A stretch of 19,587 nucleotides of DNA, taken from Candidatus Woykebacteria bacterium GWB1_45_5 (GTDB lineage: Bacteria; Patescibacteriota; Microgenomatia; Woykebacterales; RBG-16-39-9b). Position 1 is the first letter of the stretch; each line of letters begins with the position of its first letter. Under the pieces are notes generated by a model. It made no database searches. It worked only from the letters and a program-made list of their open reading frames with translations, and had not been told where the DNA came from. This document shows, piece after piece, positions 1 through 6,292 of the stretch. Where the stretch lies: NCBI GenBank assembly GCA_001816645.1, contig MHCO01000024.1:3008-22594 (forward strand), read 5' to 3'. Both the position numbers and the translations under genes were made by a program.

Positions 1-32
1 AACGGCGCAGTATCCATTATTACTTGCACCAT
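1..32 (-). CDS. 5' end of an unidentified CDS, cut by the window edge
   Basis: An ATG at 32-30 reads leftward off the window as M-V-Q-V-I-M-D-T-A-P. It is preceded on the minus strand by AAGGAGAGAC, a good Shine-Dalgarno about five bases before the ATG. The gene lies downstream of the S41 peptidase on the same strand, but an intrinsic terminator separates them, so it is probably a separate unit with its own leader. Ten codons are too few to identify a family. Confidence 0.6.
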   Translation of the reverse strand, partial: MVQVIMDTAP

Positions 33-148
33 GTCTCTCCTTCTTATATCACAAACTGAGCGTAGATTTGATCCCCGAACCAAACCCAGTTTAAGAGACC
101 ATCCGCGCTCTTTTCTTTAGCCTATGATTTTGTTAATGCTGCGGCATG

Positions 149-171
149 AAAAACCGACCCAGCAGGTCGGT
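149..171 (-). terminator. Rho-independent terminator after the S41 peptidase gene
   Basis: On the minus strand a perfect 7-bp stem (ACCGACC / GGTCGGT) with a 5-nt loop is followed directly by a T run. It lies about 65 bp past the stop codon of the peptidase gene and before the edge CDS, so it should end the peptidase transcript. Confidence 0.8.
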
Positions 172-237
172 ACGAAATTAGTCTAACACAAAGTAAAATA
201 TTTATTAATATGAGAGATAAGACACTTATAAGAATGA

Positions 238-1494
238 TCACTTCAAAAGTTCTTTGGCACGCTCTAATTGAGGATCGCGGTTGTTCTTGATATCTTCTTC
301 GGTGAGTTTAACTTCGACATCTGGTTTCAAACCCACTTTATGGACCCAAGTACCGTTTGGCGTGAGCCATTTGGCAATAGTAATATGAAGACCAGAGCTG
401 TCGGGCAGGGTCTCTGGCTTCTGAATTGTTCCCTTACCAAATGAGGTCTCGCCAATTAATTTTACACCTAAGATATCTCTTAAAGCTCCGGCTACAATCT
501 CCGAGGCCGAAGCACTGCCTTTATTGATCAAAACAACCAATTTCACACCTGACAAACGGGGATCTTCTTTTGAAGCCAGGGGAAGCCTTTTACCTGAGGA
601 ATCTTCTTCCAACACCACTTTCGAACCCTTGGGAACAAAATCGCCAACAATCACCACTGCTGTTTCTAAAATCCCACCGGGGTTATTCCGCAAATCTAAA
701 ACTAGCCTCTTATACCCACCAGCGATTACTTTACTGACTGCTTCTCCCCATTCTCTTTCGGTATTATCACCAAAACGAATAATTTTTACACCCGCCACAC
801 CAGCGCTCAAGTCTTTAAACTCAACACTTTTTATGGTGATTTGGGCCCGGCCAATTTCAACATCAAAGACCTTACCGTCTCTACCAAGCTTCAACTTGAC
901 GCTAGTCCCGGCCTTACCCCGGATCTTTTTGACCGCGTCTTGGATAGTTAAAGTAGAAGTATCGGTCCCATCAATTTCCAAGATAGTGTCGCCAGCTAGC
1001 ACTCCTGCCTTCTGGGCGGGACTGCCTTCAATTGGCGCTAGCACCACCAACTTCTCATCGCGGATATCAAGCTCGATACCCACCCCCTCATAAGTACCGG
1101 AAAGAGCAAGCTCGAACTCCCGATTTTCTTCTGGGTTCAAAAAGACGGTGTACGGGTCGCCAACCGCCTTCACCATCCCTGAAATAGCACCGTACAAAAG
1201 TTTTTGGGTGTCGAGCTTTGATTTCTCTAAATAATTGGTAGTAATCCTCTCCCAGACATCCCAAAACGGTTTAAAATCGACCAGAATCTCCTGAGGCGCA
1301 TTTTTATTGGCAATATTGATGATCGGGGCTCTTTGTTTACCAAAAGGTAGGGCAACATTTTGCCCAACCCATACGCCAAGGGCAAAGATTAAACAAATGA
1401 AAATTACTTTCGGCAGAGCCTCTGCCAAATTTAATTTATTTTTGTTCTGTTTTCCAACCACCTCGTTAGTCGTTGGTAATTGATCTTCAGTCAT
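238..1494 (-). CDS. ctpA: S41 family C-terminal processing peptidase (CtpA/Tsp type)
   Basis: A 418-residue membrane-anchored serine protease. An N-terminal cytoplasmic stretch is followed by one transmembrane segment (about residues 29-50), which places the rest outside the membrane. A PDZ domain covers about residues 133-215 (GVGIEL start, AGVLAGD core) and the S41 catalytic core follows. The Ser/Lys dyad is visible: Ser329 in GSASASE and Lys354 in SFGKGTIQ, 25 residues apart as in E. coli Tsp. The family trims C-termini of exported proteins. Length is normal for a CtpA-type enzyme. There is no Shine-Dalgarno; a TATAAA lies exactly 11 nt before the ATG, suggesting a leaderless message. An intrinsic terminator follows the gene. 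Family assignment is firm; the substrate is unknown. Confidence 0.95.
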   Translation of the reverse strand: MTEDQLPTTNEVVGKQNKNKLNLAEALPKVIFICLIFALGVWVGQNVALPFGKQRAPIINIANKNAPQEILVDFKPFWDVWERITTNYLEKSKLDTQKLLYGAISGMVKAVGDPYTVFLNPEENREFELALSGTYEGVGIELDIRDEKLVVLAPIEGSPAQKAGVLAGDTILEIDGTDTSTLTIQDAVKKIRGKAGTSVKLKLGRDGKVFDVEIGRAQITIKSVEFKDLSAGVAGVKIIRFGDNTEREWGEAVSKVIAGGYKRLVLDLRNNPGGILETAVVIVGDFVPKGSKVVLEEDSSGKRLPLASKEDPRLSGVKLVVLINKGSASASEIVAGALRDILGVKLIGETSFGKGTIQKPETLPDSSGLHITIAKWLTPNGTWVHKVGLKPDVEVKLTEEDIKNNRDPQLERAKELLK

Positions 1495-1505
1495 CGGTAA
1501 TTAAT

Positions 1506-1511
1506 TTTATA
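1506..1511 (-). promoter_or_regulatory. -10 box of the S41 peptidase gene
   Basis: TATAAA on the minus strand with 11 nt to the ATG at 1494. It overlaps the outer end of repeat B1. No clear -35 is visible at 17 bp. The same 11-nt spacing occurs at the MutL-like gene and ychF. Confidence 0.5.
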
Positions 1512-1639
1512 ATCGCAAGATATAATCGCAAGATTACCTGCCCGCAATGCTACGCCTAGCGTTGCAGGCGGGCATCTCGCGTAGGAGCGAAGCGACGCAG
1601 AAAGCAAGGCTTTCTCTTGTTTCTCTAGCGAGATATAAT
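1508..1639 (+). repeat. Family B repeat, copy B1 (long form with two inserted hairpin modules)
   Basis: It opens with a partial tandem duplication (TATAATCGCAAGA) followed by TATAATCGCAAGATTAC. Next comes a 37-bp GC-rich inverted-repeat module (1537-1573), then ATCTCGCG, then a second module with an AGAAAGC-AAG-GCTTTCT hairpin. It closes with TTGTTTCTCTAGCGAGA and TATAAT. Copy B4 has the same two ends without the modules, so these look like later insertions. B1 lies between the barrel-hybrid gene and the S41 gene, inverted relative to B2. Confidence 0.85.
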
Positions 1640-1683
1640 CACTTTTAATTGAGTCGCTGCTATCTGCTTTCTGTTTCCTGATA

Positions 1684-2739
1684 TCATTCGATTATTTCCA
1701 AGTTAGCCGCCGGCAAAGTCAATTGCTCACCCTCTTTAAAGGAAATTTGCGCTACCTCGGTCAAAACCCCAGAATTTAAAATCTGCTCACCAGGCAAACC
1801 TTCTACCACACCTAATAAATTTCCTGCTTCTCCTTGAAAAAACCTCACCTTATCTCCTACCTGCAGGTTTCGCCAAGTGACTTCTGAAACCTCTTTAACA
1901 TCAACCGTCTTTTCAATCTCGGGAACAATTAACTGTCTTTCTCCCCCGTGAATAAAAGAAGACCTTCCTTCCATTTTTTTGCAAAAATTCCAGATATCCT
2001 CGCCCATCGGCGAGATACCAAACCCCTCTGTGACCATCAGGCTAATCCCAATGTCCCCTCCACTACTTAAACCCTCAAAATCGCGATAATGTACCCCACC
2101 AGTAACAACACCCTTCGCACCAATCGTCACTGCTTTTTCCAAAGCGCCTCTCTCAAGCAACGCCCCACCAACTAAAATCCGCCCTGCTACCTCTGGTTTT
2201 ATAGAAGATGGTAAAATAAAATCTTTTGGCCCCGCGACCATCAAAATCATCCCTTCCCGATCAGCCCCCTGGGCAACAAACCCACGAATCTTGGTCACAA
2301 CCGCTTTAATAACAATTTTACCAGTGCTAATTTCGGTAATTTCACCGTTGGCAGTGGCGATCAATCTTACTCGGGTCGGCAAAAATTTCAAAATTATATC
2401 TCCCCGATCATCAATCTCGGAGACCACCCCATCAACCGGTGCTTTAATCTCTGTTCTACCCAAACCGAAAAATGATTTTCTCCGGGCTAGTACTTCGCCT
2501 TGGTAAATTCGATCGCCGATTTTCCGAGTCAAGTATGCACCTACTTGATCGCTAGGTATTCCTAAGGAATGAGCGACTTTAATTAGGCGCTGACCAGCGC
2601 TCACCTCGCAATGGGCGATCACATCGGTGGCCGAAACACTTTGGCCTACCTTGACCGCCGCCGTACCTTTGCCGGGAAAAACACGAGTGAGAAGAAAGCG
2701 GCTTTTTTCTTCAATTCTTCGCCTCAGCGGACAGATCAA
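1684..2739 (-). CDS. Barrel-sandwich-hybrid protein with a possible KOW-like C-terminus, partner of the MutL-like gene
   Basis: Function not recognised. About residues 15-125 read like two halves of a biotinyl/lipoyl-type barrel-sandwich hybrid (KVGQSVSATDVIA, then EIKAPVDGVVSEIDDRGDI), similar in style to RnfC-like or carrier-domain folds but without a biotinyl-lysine motif. A glycine-rich middle follows. The last 70 residues (LQVGDKVRF, LLGVVEGLPG) look like a small KOW-type beta barrel. No signal peptide or transmembrane segment is seen. The start is set to a TTG at 2739: a strong AGGAGG (2750-2745) lies five bases before it, whereas the TTG one codon upstream would have only a two-base spacer. 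The gene follows the MutL-like ATPase by 11 bp, so the two are almost certainly cotranscribed and probably act together. Confidence 0.75.
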   Translation of the reverse strand: MICPLRRRIEEKSRFLLTRVFPGKGTAAVKVGQSVSATDVIAHCEVSAGQRLIKVAHSLGIPSDQVGAYLTRKIGDRIYQGEVLARRKSFFGLGRTEIKAPVDGVVSEIDDRGDIILKFLPTRVRLIATANGEITEISTGKIVIKAVVTKIRGFVAQGADREGMILMVAGPKDFILPSSIKPEVAGRILVGGALLERGALEKAVTIGAKGVVTGGVHYRDFEGLSSGGDIGISLMVTEGFGISPMGEDIWNFCKKMEGRSSFIHGGERQLIVPEIEKTVDVKEVSEVTWRNLQVGDKVRFFQGEAGNLLGVVEGLPGEQILNSGVLTEVAQISFKEGEQLTLPAANLEIIE

Positions 2740-2750
2740 CAAAACCTCCT

Positions 2751-3797
2751 TTAAAGGACAGCTACTTTTTCAACTTCTTTTTGCCAAGCAGCTACTTGAT
2801 GCCGACTTGTTTCTTGGCCAAAGGAAAGCGGCAGGGGCTTAGCCCGGGCATCAAGTAATATTCCCAAACTTCCCCCAGTGACTGAAAAGGTCTTCTTTTC
2901 TTTAGCAGCTGGTGGAAGAGTAAAGCTCAAATTAATCCGCTGTCCTGTCGGGGCTGGGATAAGGGAAATTTCATCCGGCCCCAACTCAGCCTCTTGAGTT
3001 TCCGAGTAACCCCAATCCAAACTAAGCTGTGAGCTACCACCCAAGGAAACAAAAGCACCTAAAGGTTCGAACCAGGCACCTAAGTTGGCTGCTTCTAGTT
3101 GTTTGTAACGGGCTAACAAAGCAGCGAAGCTCGGCAGAAAAAATTCGCGGTCGAAAAAAACCTGGGCAACATCACCGGCTCCTAGAATATCGGAGATCAG
3201 CAATGCAGCCCGGACTAAACTAGGCGTTCCCGAAATCGGACCACCACTAGCCGCTACCAAAACTTTTTTTTCTTTTGGTCGGCCTGAAAAACACTCTGCT
3301 AGGTAATTTCTGGCGTAGGCTTCTTCAATCTCTAGTTCTTTGGTGTTTTTGGGCAAAATATGCGGGCGGAACCGTCGGTTACCAAAAAAATTTTCAAGTG
3401 TAATCTCATTGATCGGAAAGGTAAGGAATTTTCCGACAGCCTCGGTCACAAAATGACTGCCAAGGTTACTGGCACCGGCGTCTAAAACCACGCAGTCGCT
3501 ATCCGCCTCCCGTAAAAAGTTGGTTAGGTGCCCTGTCGCCTCTTCTTCCTTTACAAACTCTGCTTTTGCCTCTTTTGCCAACTTTTCCACACCTTCTAGA
3601 TTACTGACAAAAATCTTCGGCCCATTTTCCTTTGGGATTTGGGAAAGTAAGCTATTAATCGTGATCGACAGATCATCCAGTGAGGTCGGTAGCCGGACCG
3701 ATCTTTCCACATTAAGTAAATTCTGCTCATCCAAATTCACTAAAAATAACTTAGTCCAGGAACTACCGATGTCAATGGTAACAAATTTCTGTTGCAT
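2751..3797 (-). CDS. MutL/GlmL-like ASKHA-fold ATPase
   Basis: A 348-residue protein of the actin/Hsp70 nucleotide-binding superfamily. The phosphate-1 motif is DIGSSWTK (residues 9-16), a phosphate-2-like segment is LDAGASNLGSH (about 105-115), and a glycine-rich adenosine-type segment is AASGGPISG (about 182-190). The best match I can name is the MutL/GlmL family, named after a protein encoded with glutamate mutase, but no mutase genes are here, so that role should not be assumed. PilM was considered because it shares the fold, but this gene is 10 kb from pilN and pilO. There is no Shine-Dalgarno; repeat B2 supplies TATAAC 11 nt before the ATG. It is followed by the barrel-hybrid gene. Confidence 0.65.
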   Translation of the reverse strand: MQQKFVTIDIGSSWTKLFLVNLDEQNLLNVERSVRLPTSLDDLSITINSLLSQIPKENGPKIFVSNLEGVEKLAKEAKAEFVKEEEATGHLTNFLREADSDCVVLDAGASNLGSHFVTEAVGKFLTFPINEITLENFFGNRRFRPHILPKNTKELEIEEAYARNYLAECFSGRPKEKKVLVAASGGPISGTPSLVRAALLISDILGAGDVAQVFFDREFFLPSFAALLARYKQLEAANLGAWFEPLGAFVSLGGSSQLSLDWGYSETQEAELGPDEISLIPAPTGQRINLSFTLPPAAKEKKTFSVTGGSLGILLDARAKPLPLSFGQETSRHQVAAWQKEVEKVAVL

Positions 3798-3808
3798 GGC
3801 TACTAAAT

Positions 3809-3814
3809 GTTATA
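3809..3814 (-). promoter_or_regulatory. -10 box of the MutL-like gene, inside repeat B2
   Basis: TATAAC at the end of repeat B2, with 11 nt (3808-3798) to the ATG and no Shine-Dalgarno between. This predicts a leaderless or nearly leaderless message. No consensus -35 lies 17 bp upstream. Confidence 0.5.
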
Positions 3815-3889
3815 TCTCGCTAGAGAAACAATCGCGAGATGCCCGCCTGCAACGCTAGGCGTAGCATTGCGGGCAGGTAATCTTGCTAT
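3809..3889 (-). repeat. Family B repeat, copy B2
   Basis: Read on the minus strand it runs GCAAGATTA, the 37-bp GC-rich inverted-repeat module (3841-3877), ATCTCGCGA, TTGTTTCTCTAGCGAGA and TATAAC. The 37-bp module is identical to that in B1 base for base, but in opposite orientation in the window. B1 and B2 thus form an inverted pair around the two-gene MutL-like unit. Confidence 0.85.
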
Positions 3890-3891
3890 TA

Positions 3892-4137
3892 TTAAATTCT
3901 AGGCACAAACGGTAAAAGCGATAATATCCTTGCCCTCTTAATCGAAGAAGCCAGCTTTCTTTGGTGGCCGGCGCAGACGCCGGTTTTCGCTCGCCCAACT
4001 ATTTTACCACGCTCGGTAATAAACTTTTTTAAGGCTTCGGTTTCCTTAAAATCAGGCTCGCTCTTTTCTTTGCAAAAGAGGCAACTGCGTCTTCGATAAA
4101 CCTTGATTTTATTTGTAGGGGCGTTTGCTCTAACCAT
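3892..4137 (-). CDS. rpsR: 30S ribosomal protein bS18
   Basis: An 81-residue basic protein with the S18 hallmarks: a [10 protein letters not shown] start, the [17 protein letters not shown] core, and a C-terminal [15 protein letters not shown] segment. Cys19/Cys22 plus the CAGH motif form a CxxC...CxxH set, so this is a zinc-binding (C+) version. It binds with S6 on the 30S platform. It follows ssb by 39 bp in the classic rpsF-ssb-rpsR order. No Shine-Dalgarno precedes the ATG; the gap holds a short TTCTAAA tandem. Confidence 0.96.
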   Translation of the reverse strand: MVRANAPTNKIKVYRRRSCLFCKEKSEPDFKETEALKKFITERGKIVGRAKTGVCAGHQRKLASSIKRARILSLLPFVPRI

Positions 4138-4176
4138 AATATGGTCTGAATTTAGAATTTAGAATTAATAATTGAC

Positions 4177-4764
4177 TTAGAACGGGATATCATCAACGTC
4201 AATTTCGCCACTATCTGCTTCCTCCTTCGCTTTCTCGGCCGTTTCTTCTCCCTCTGCTTTTCCCTTTTGCTTAGTAGCTTTCTTCGAAGGAGCTGCTTCC
4301 TCCCCCTTTGCCTCTACGGCTCTCTTTTCAACCGATTCGGCTTCAGGCTCTTCTGCCTTCGTCTCTTCCGCCTTCGTCTCTTCTTTTTCTTCGGCAGGTT
4401 GCCCTTCTCTTTCCTCAAGAGCTCGGCGGGAATCGAGCACAACCATATCCTCCGACACTACCTCCGTGATATACTTTTTATCACCTTCTGGCGTTTCCCA
4501 ACTTCTTGTCTGGAGACGGCCTTCGACGTAAACCTTTCGACCCTTAACCAGAAGTTGCGAACAAAGTTCAGCAAGTTTATTCCAAGCAACTATTCGGTGG
4601 AATTCTGTTTCTTCTTTTCTTTCACTCCCGTCAGACGGAGTCCAACTACGATTAGTCGCCACACGGAAAGAACAAACAGCAGTTCCGCTGGGTGTGTAAC
4701 GCAACTCCGGATCCCTAGTTAAGTTACCAATCAACATTACTTTATTCAAACTTCTACTGGACAT
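4177..4764 (-). CDS. ssb: Single-stranded DNA-binding protein
   Basis: A 195-residue SSB. The OB fold covers about residues 1-110 (LNKVMLIGNLTRDPELRYT, VYVEGRLQTRSWE). A long Glu/Lys/Ala-rich disordered linker follows, and the C-terminal tip is DVDDIPF, the acidic peptide that docks SSB partner proteins. The start is the ATG at 4764, not the in-frame start 11 codons upstream, because AAGGAGG sits four bases before 4764. It is the middle gene of rpsF-ssb-rpsR. The gap of 264 bp to rpsF is large for this operon and is filled by family A hairpins and a leader. Confidence 0.96.
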   Translation of the reverse strand: MSSRSLNKVMLIGNLTRDPELRYTPSGTAVCSFRVATNRSWTPSDGSERKEETEFHRIVAWNKLAELCSQLLVKGRKVYVEGRLQTRSWETPEGDKKYITEVVSEDMVVLDSRRALEEREGQPAEEKEETKAEETKAEEPEAESVEKRAVEAKGEEAAPSKKATKQKGKAEGEETAEKAKEEADSGEIDVDDIPF

Positions 4765-4934
4765 ACAACCTCCTTCTCGAGCCTTAACCCGACTCACAAT
4801 GGTTCTTTCTAATAAAAACGTGCTGCTTTCCTTCCTACCTTACTTAAAACCTATTCTTTAGTTCCCCCTTTCCCCTTGTGCTAGATCTAAAAAGTCTTTG
4901 ATTTTTACTTTGTTTAGCCTCGTCTTGCAAGGCC

Positions 4935-4990
4935 GCGGTACGCGAGAACGCCTAAATTAATGAGTGTCCGTGAATTAATTTAGTCACCGA
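4935..4990 (-). repeat. Degenerate family A hairpin in the rpsF-ssb gap
   Basis: A 9-bp perfect stem (CTAAATTAA at 4952-4960 with TTAATTTAG at 4975-4983) forms the inner part of a family A-like hairpin. Its outer arms are mostly lost (GCGT against ACGC only). It abuts the tandem mini-A units and lies in the transcribed gap between rpsF and ssb. Confidence 0.5.
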
Positions 4991-5061
4991 GCGTGCTTAG
5001 CCCAACAGCGCAGCATGCTTTCGCGTGCTTAGCCCAACAGCGCAGCATGCTTTCGCGTGCT
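4991..5061 (-). repeat. Tandem 32-bp repeat, two miniature family A units
   Basis: Unit 1 is 4991-5022, unit 2 is 5023-5054 and identical, and seven bases of a third follow. Each unit holds AGCATGC-TTTC-GCGTGCT, a 7-bp stem with one G-T wobble, next to TTAGCCCA. This is the family A layout with the inner stem deleted. The repeat overlaps the 3' end of rpsF and supplies its stop codon. Confidence 0.85.
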
Positions 5062-5355
5062 ATTTTTCCCTTCCCTTCGAACCACTAAAAAACGCAAAAG
5101 CTCTTCCATTAACTTCAATTTTGAGTTAAGGATGCTGGGAAGTCTAGAATTGGCGCAAAAAGTAATCAAGGTATAAAAACCGTGCGTGTTTTTCTTAATT
5201 TCGTAAGCAAGTTCCCTCTTTCCCCAATCGGAAGCTGAGACTATCTCGCCTTTGCCCGCTTCAATCACTTTCTTGATTTGATCAATCAATTGATACCGAG
5301 TTTCTTCGTTTAGATCACTCCGGGCCAAAACCATTAGTTCATATTCGTGATTCAT
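5029..5355 (-). CDS. rpsF: 30S ribosomal protein bS6
   Basis: A 108-residue S6: the MNHEYELMVLARSDL start, the SDWGKRELAYEIKK motif, and a second beta-alpha-beta unit (HGFYTLITFCA, KLMEELLRFLVVR). It pairs with S18 on the 30S platform and heads the rpsF-ssb-rpsR operon. The last residues (KHAALLG) and the stop codon are encoded by a tandem 32-bp repeat, so the natural C-terminus was replaced or extended by repeat sequence. There is no Shine-Dalgarno; TATACT lies 10 nt before the ATG, and the promoter is built into repeat A1. Confidence 0.95.
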   Translation of the reverse strand: MNHEYELMVLARSDLNEETRYQLIDQIKKVIEAGKGEIVSASDWGKRELAYEIKKNTHGFYTLITFCANSRLPSILNSKLKLMEELLRFLVVRREGKNSTRKHAALLG

Positions 5356-5365
5356 AACACGGAGA

Positions 5366-5395
5366 AGTATAGCACGCTCCGTAAAAAAATTACAA
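5366..5395 (-). promoter_or_regulatory. rpsF: Promoter of the rpsF operon, inside repeat A1
   Basis: On the minus strand TTGTAA (5395-5390), an 18-bp spacer and TATACT (5371-5366) lie 10 nt before the ATG. The -35 falls in the loop of hairpin A1 and the -10 just outside its base. The surface-protein gene at 10136 has the same arrangement in repeat A3. Confidence 0.55.
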
Positions 5396-5436
5396 GTAAT
5401 TTTTGTACTCCCGCGTGCTGCGTAACTTTATCGCTA
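5371..5436 (+). repeat. Family A hairpin element A1
   Basis: Perfect outer arms AGCACGC (5371-5377) and GCGTGCT (5413-5419). Inside are TCC, a GTA/TAC pair with an A-G mismatch beside it, an A/T-rich inner stem and the loop CAAG. It ends in GCG...GCTA, the conserved right end of the family. It lies directly upstream of rpsF. Confidence 0.8.
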
Positions 5437-5501
5437 AACACGCTCCGTAACCCCGATTAAATCGGGGGTACGCTCGTGTGCTGCGTCCGCTTTGTGGGCT
5501 A
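5437..5501 (+). repeat. Family A hairpin element A2, adjoining A1
   Basis: Outer arms ACACG (5438-5442) and CGTGT (5475-5479), then TCCGTAA, an inner stem CCCCGATT / ATCGGGG, GTAC, and the right-hand small hairpin GCGTCCGCTTTGTGGGCTA. Stem sequences differ from A1, but the internal unpaired bases and the end are the same. Confidence 0.8.
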
Positions 5502-5523
5502 ATCACACGCTGGGAACCTACTT

Positions 5524-5537
5524 CAAGTTATAACTTG
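5524..5537. other. 14-bp perfect palindrome
   Basis: CAAGTTATAACTTG is fully self-complementary and lies between repeat A2 and the terminator of the zinc-ribbon gene. It could be a dimeric regulator site, but nothing else supports that. Confidence 0.3.
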
Positions 5538-5556
5538 GGGGTGGGAATTCCACTTG

Positions 5557-5595
5557 AAAAACAAAAGGGCAGGGCTTGTCTAAAGCTACCTGCCC
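5557..5595 (-). terminator. Rho-independent terminator after the zinc-ribbon gene
   Basis: On the minus strand GGGCAGG (5595-5589) pairs perfectly with CCTGCCC (5573-5567) and is followed by TTTTGTTTTT. It begins 17 bp past the stop codon at 5612. Confidence 0.85.
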
Positions 5596-5611
5596 CTTTC
5601 CTCCTCTCTTA

Positions 5612-6016
5612 CTAACAGCGGCCAAACAAGTCCTGCCGTTCGTTATAACCACACCGTAGACAAGTGGTGTCGCGGGGTTTCTCATCACGACAGAACATAA
5701 TCTCGCTGTCGTTCCCACACTCTGGGCAACGGACTGCGTTCTTTACGATAACCGGACCGTTTGGGATCATCCTTGCAATTAGTAGCGAGGGGACCACAGG
5801 GACGTCTGTTGCCATCTGCCCAATTAGTGAGGCGAGTCGGCGTAGCTTGCGCGGACCTCCTCCTTCCACCTTCAAAATCCCATCTTGAAGGCTGGTCCGT
5901 ACACGCTTGGGTGGCCGCACCAGTCTCGCTGCCACTTCAGCTTGTGGCGTACACAATCGCAAGGCCATCTCCCGAGTTACGGTCTCAAGGTGGCAGGCTT
6001 TAGCCCTTGATGCCAT
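5612..6016 (-). CDS. Small C-terminal zinc-ribbon protein, function unknown
   Basis: A 134-residue protein of no family I recognise. The N-terminal 90 residues are Arg/Val/Ala-rich (RLVRPPKRVRTSLQDG) and may bind nucleic acid. The C-terminus is a four-cysteine zinc ribbon: Cys97/Cys100 (CPECG) and Cys119/Cys122 (CLRCGY), a layout used by transcription and RNA-associated ribbons such as TFIIS-like ones. The ATG at 6016 has AAGGAG six bases upstream. It is a single-gene unit with its own terminator. A second terminator-like hairpin lies in its leader (6048-6074), so read-through may be regulated. Confidence 0.7.
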   Translation of the reverse strand: MASRAKACHLETVTREMALRLCTPQAEVAARLVRPPKRVRTSLQDGILKVEGGGPRKLRRLASLIGQMATDVPVVPSLLIARMIPNGPVIVKNAVRCPECGNDSEIMFCRDEKPRDTTCLRCGYNERQDLFGRC

Positions 6017-6047
6017 CTCCCTCTCCTTCTAGGTAGGTTTAAGCAGG

Positions 6048-6074
6048 AAAAAACTCACCCAACTCGGGGTGAGT
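6048..6074 (-). terminator. Terminator hairpin in the leader of the zinc-ribbon gene (possible attenuator)
   Basis: On the minus strand ACTCACCC (6074-6067) pairs with GGGTGAGT (6060-6053) and six T follow. It sits 32 bp before the ATG of the zinc-ribbon gene and downstream of two promoters, so it either ends a short RNA or attenuates the gene. Confidence 0.75.
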
Positions 6075-6094
6075 CTTTATCGCTTTGCTCCCCT

Positions 6095-6123
6095 ATTATA
6101 TCTCGCTAGAGAAACAAGTGCAA
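6095..6123 (-). promoter_or_regulatory. Promoter within repeat B3
   Basis: TTGCAC (6123-6118), exactly 17 bp, TATAAT (6100-6095). This is the only family B copy with a good -35. It reads towards the leader terminator and the zinc-ribbon gene. Confidence 0.65.
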
Positions 6124-6141
6124 GATGTAATCTTGCGATTA
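6095..6141 (-). repeat. Family B repeat, copy B3 (short form)
   Basis: On the minus strand: CTAATCGCAAGATTAC, ATCTTGCAC, TTGTTTCTCTAGCGAGA, TATAAT. It has no GC-rich module. Relative to B4, ATCTCGCGC has become ATCTTGCAC, which happens to create a -35 hexamer. Confidence 0.85.
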
Positions 6142-6143
6142 GA

Positions 6144-6172
6144 ACAATAAGAATTTTACAACCGACTGTCAA
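6144..6172 (-). promoter_or_regulatory. Consensus -35 promoter upstream of B3
   Basis: TTGACA (6172-6167), 17 bp, TATTGT (6149-6144), reading leftward. The distance from its expected start to the hairpin at 6048 gives a possible RNA of about 90 nt. Confidence 0.5.
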
Positions 6173-6292
6173 GCAGGCTTGGTCGATTGTATAGCAACCG
6201 CTTGTTTTTCACACGATTGTTTCCTTGGAGGGTAAACCGGCTCAAGAAATAGCTCGTTTTTCTTTTGGTCAAATTAACAGGCGGTAAGATTC

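Noticed and set aside
58..110. A tRNA-like stretch with GAGCG/CGCTC ends and a GGTTCG on the minus strand
   Set aside because: Only 53 nt between the arms, no proper anticodon arm or 5+7+5 T-arm; probably leader sequence of the edge CDS.
524..1093. Long plus-strand open frame opposite the S41 peptidase
   Set aside because: Antisense shadow of a well-conserved protease gene, Ser/Pro/Thr-rich with no domain and no Shine-Dalgarno.
1634..1639. TATAAT at the right end of B1 as a promoter
   Set aside because: It points at the 3' end of the convergent barrel-hybrid gene with no open frame after it; treated as part of the repeat only.
2751..3797. PilM as the identity of the ASKHA-fold protein
   Set aside because: Not adjacent to pilN/pilO, different partner gene, and the motifs fit the MutL/GlmL family better.
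4991..5061. CRISPR-like direct repeats
   Set aside because: Two identical 32-bp units sit end to end without spacers and match the family A hairpin layout.
5356..5500. S6:S18 autoregulatory leader motif upstream of rpsF
   Set aside because: The predicted leader is only about 10 nt, and the hairpins upstream belong to family A, lying outside the likely transcript.
5371..5501. Integron attC sites
   Set aside because: Hairpins with mismatches look similar, but the RYYYAAC/GTTRRRY core sites are missing and there is no integrase or cassette array.
5518..5718. A 66-codon minus-strand frame overlapping the zinc-ribbon gene
   Set aside because: Runs through the terminator hairpin at 5557-5595 and overlaps a better supported gene in another frame.
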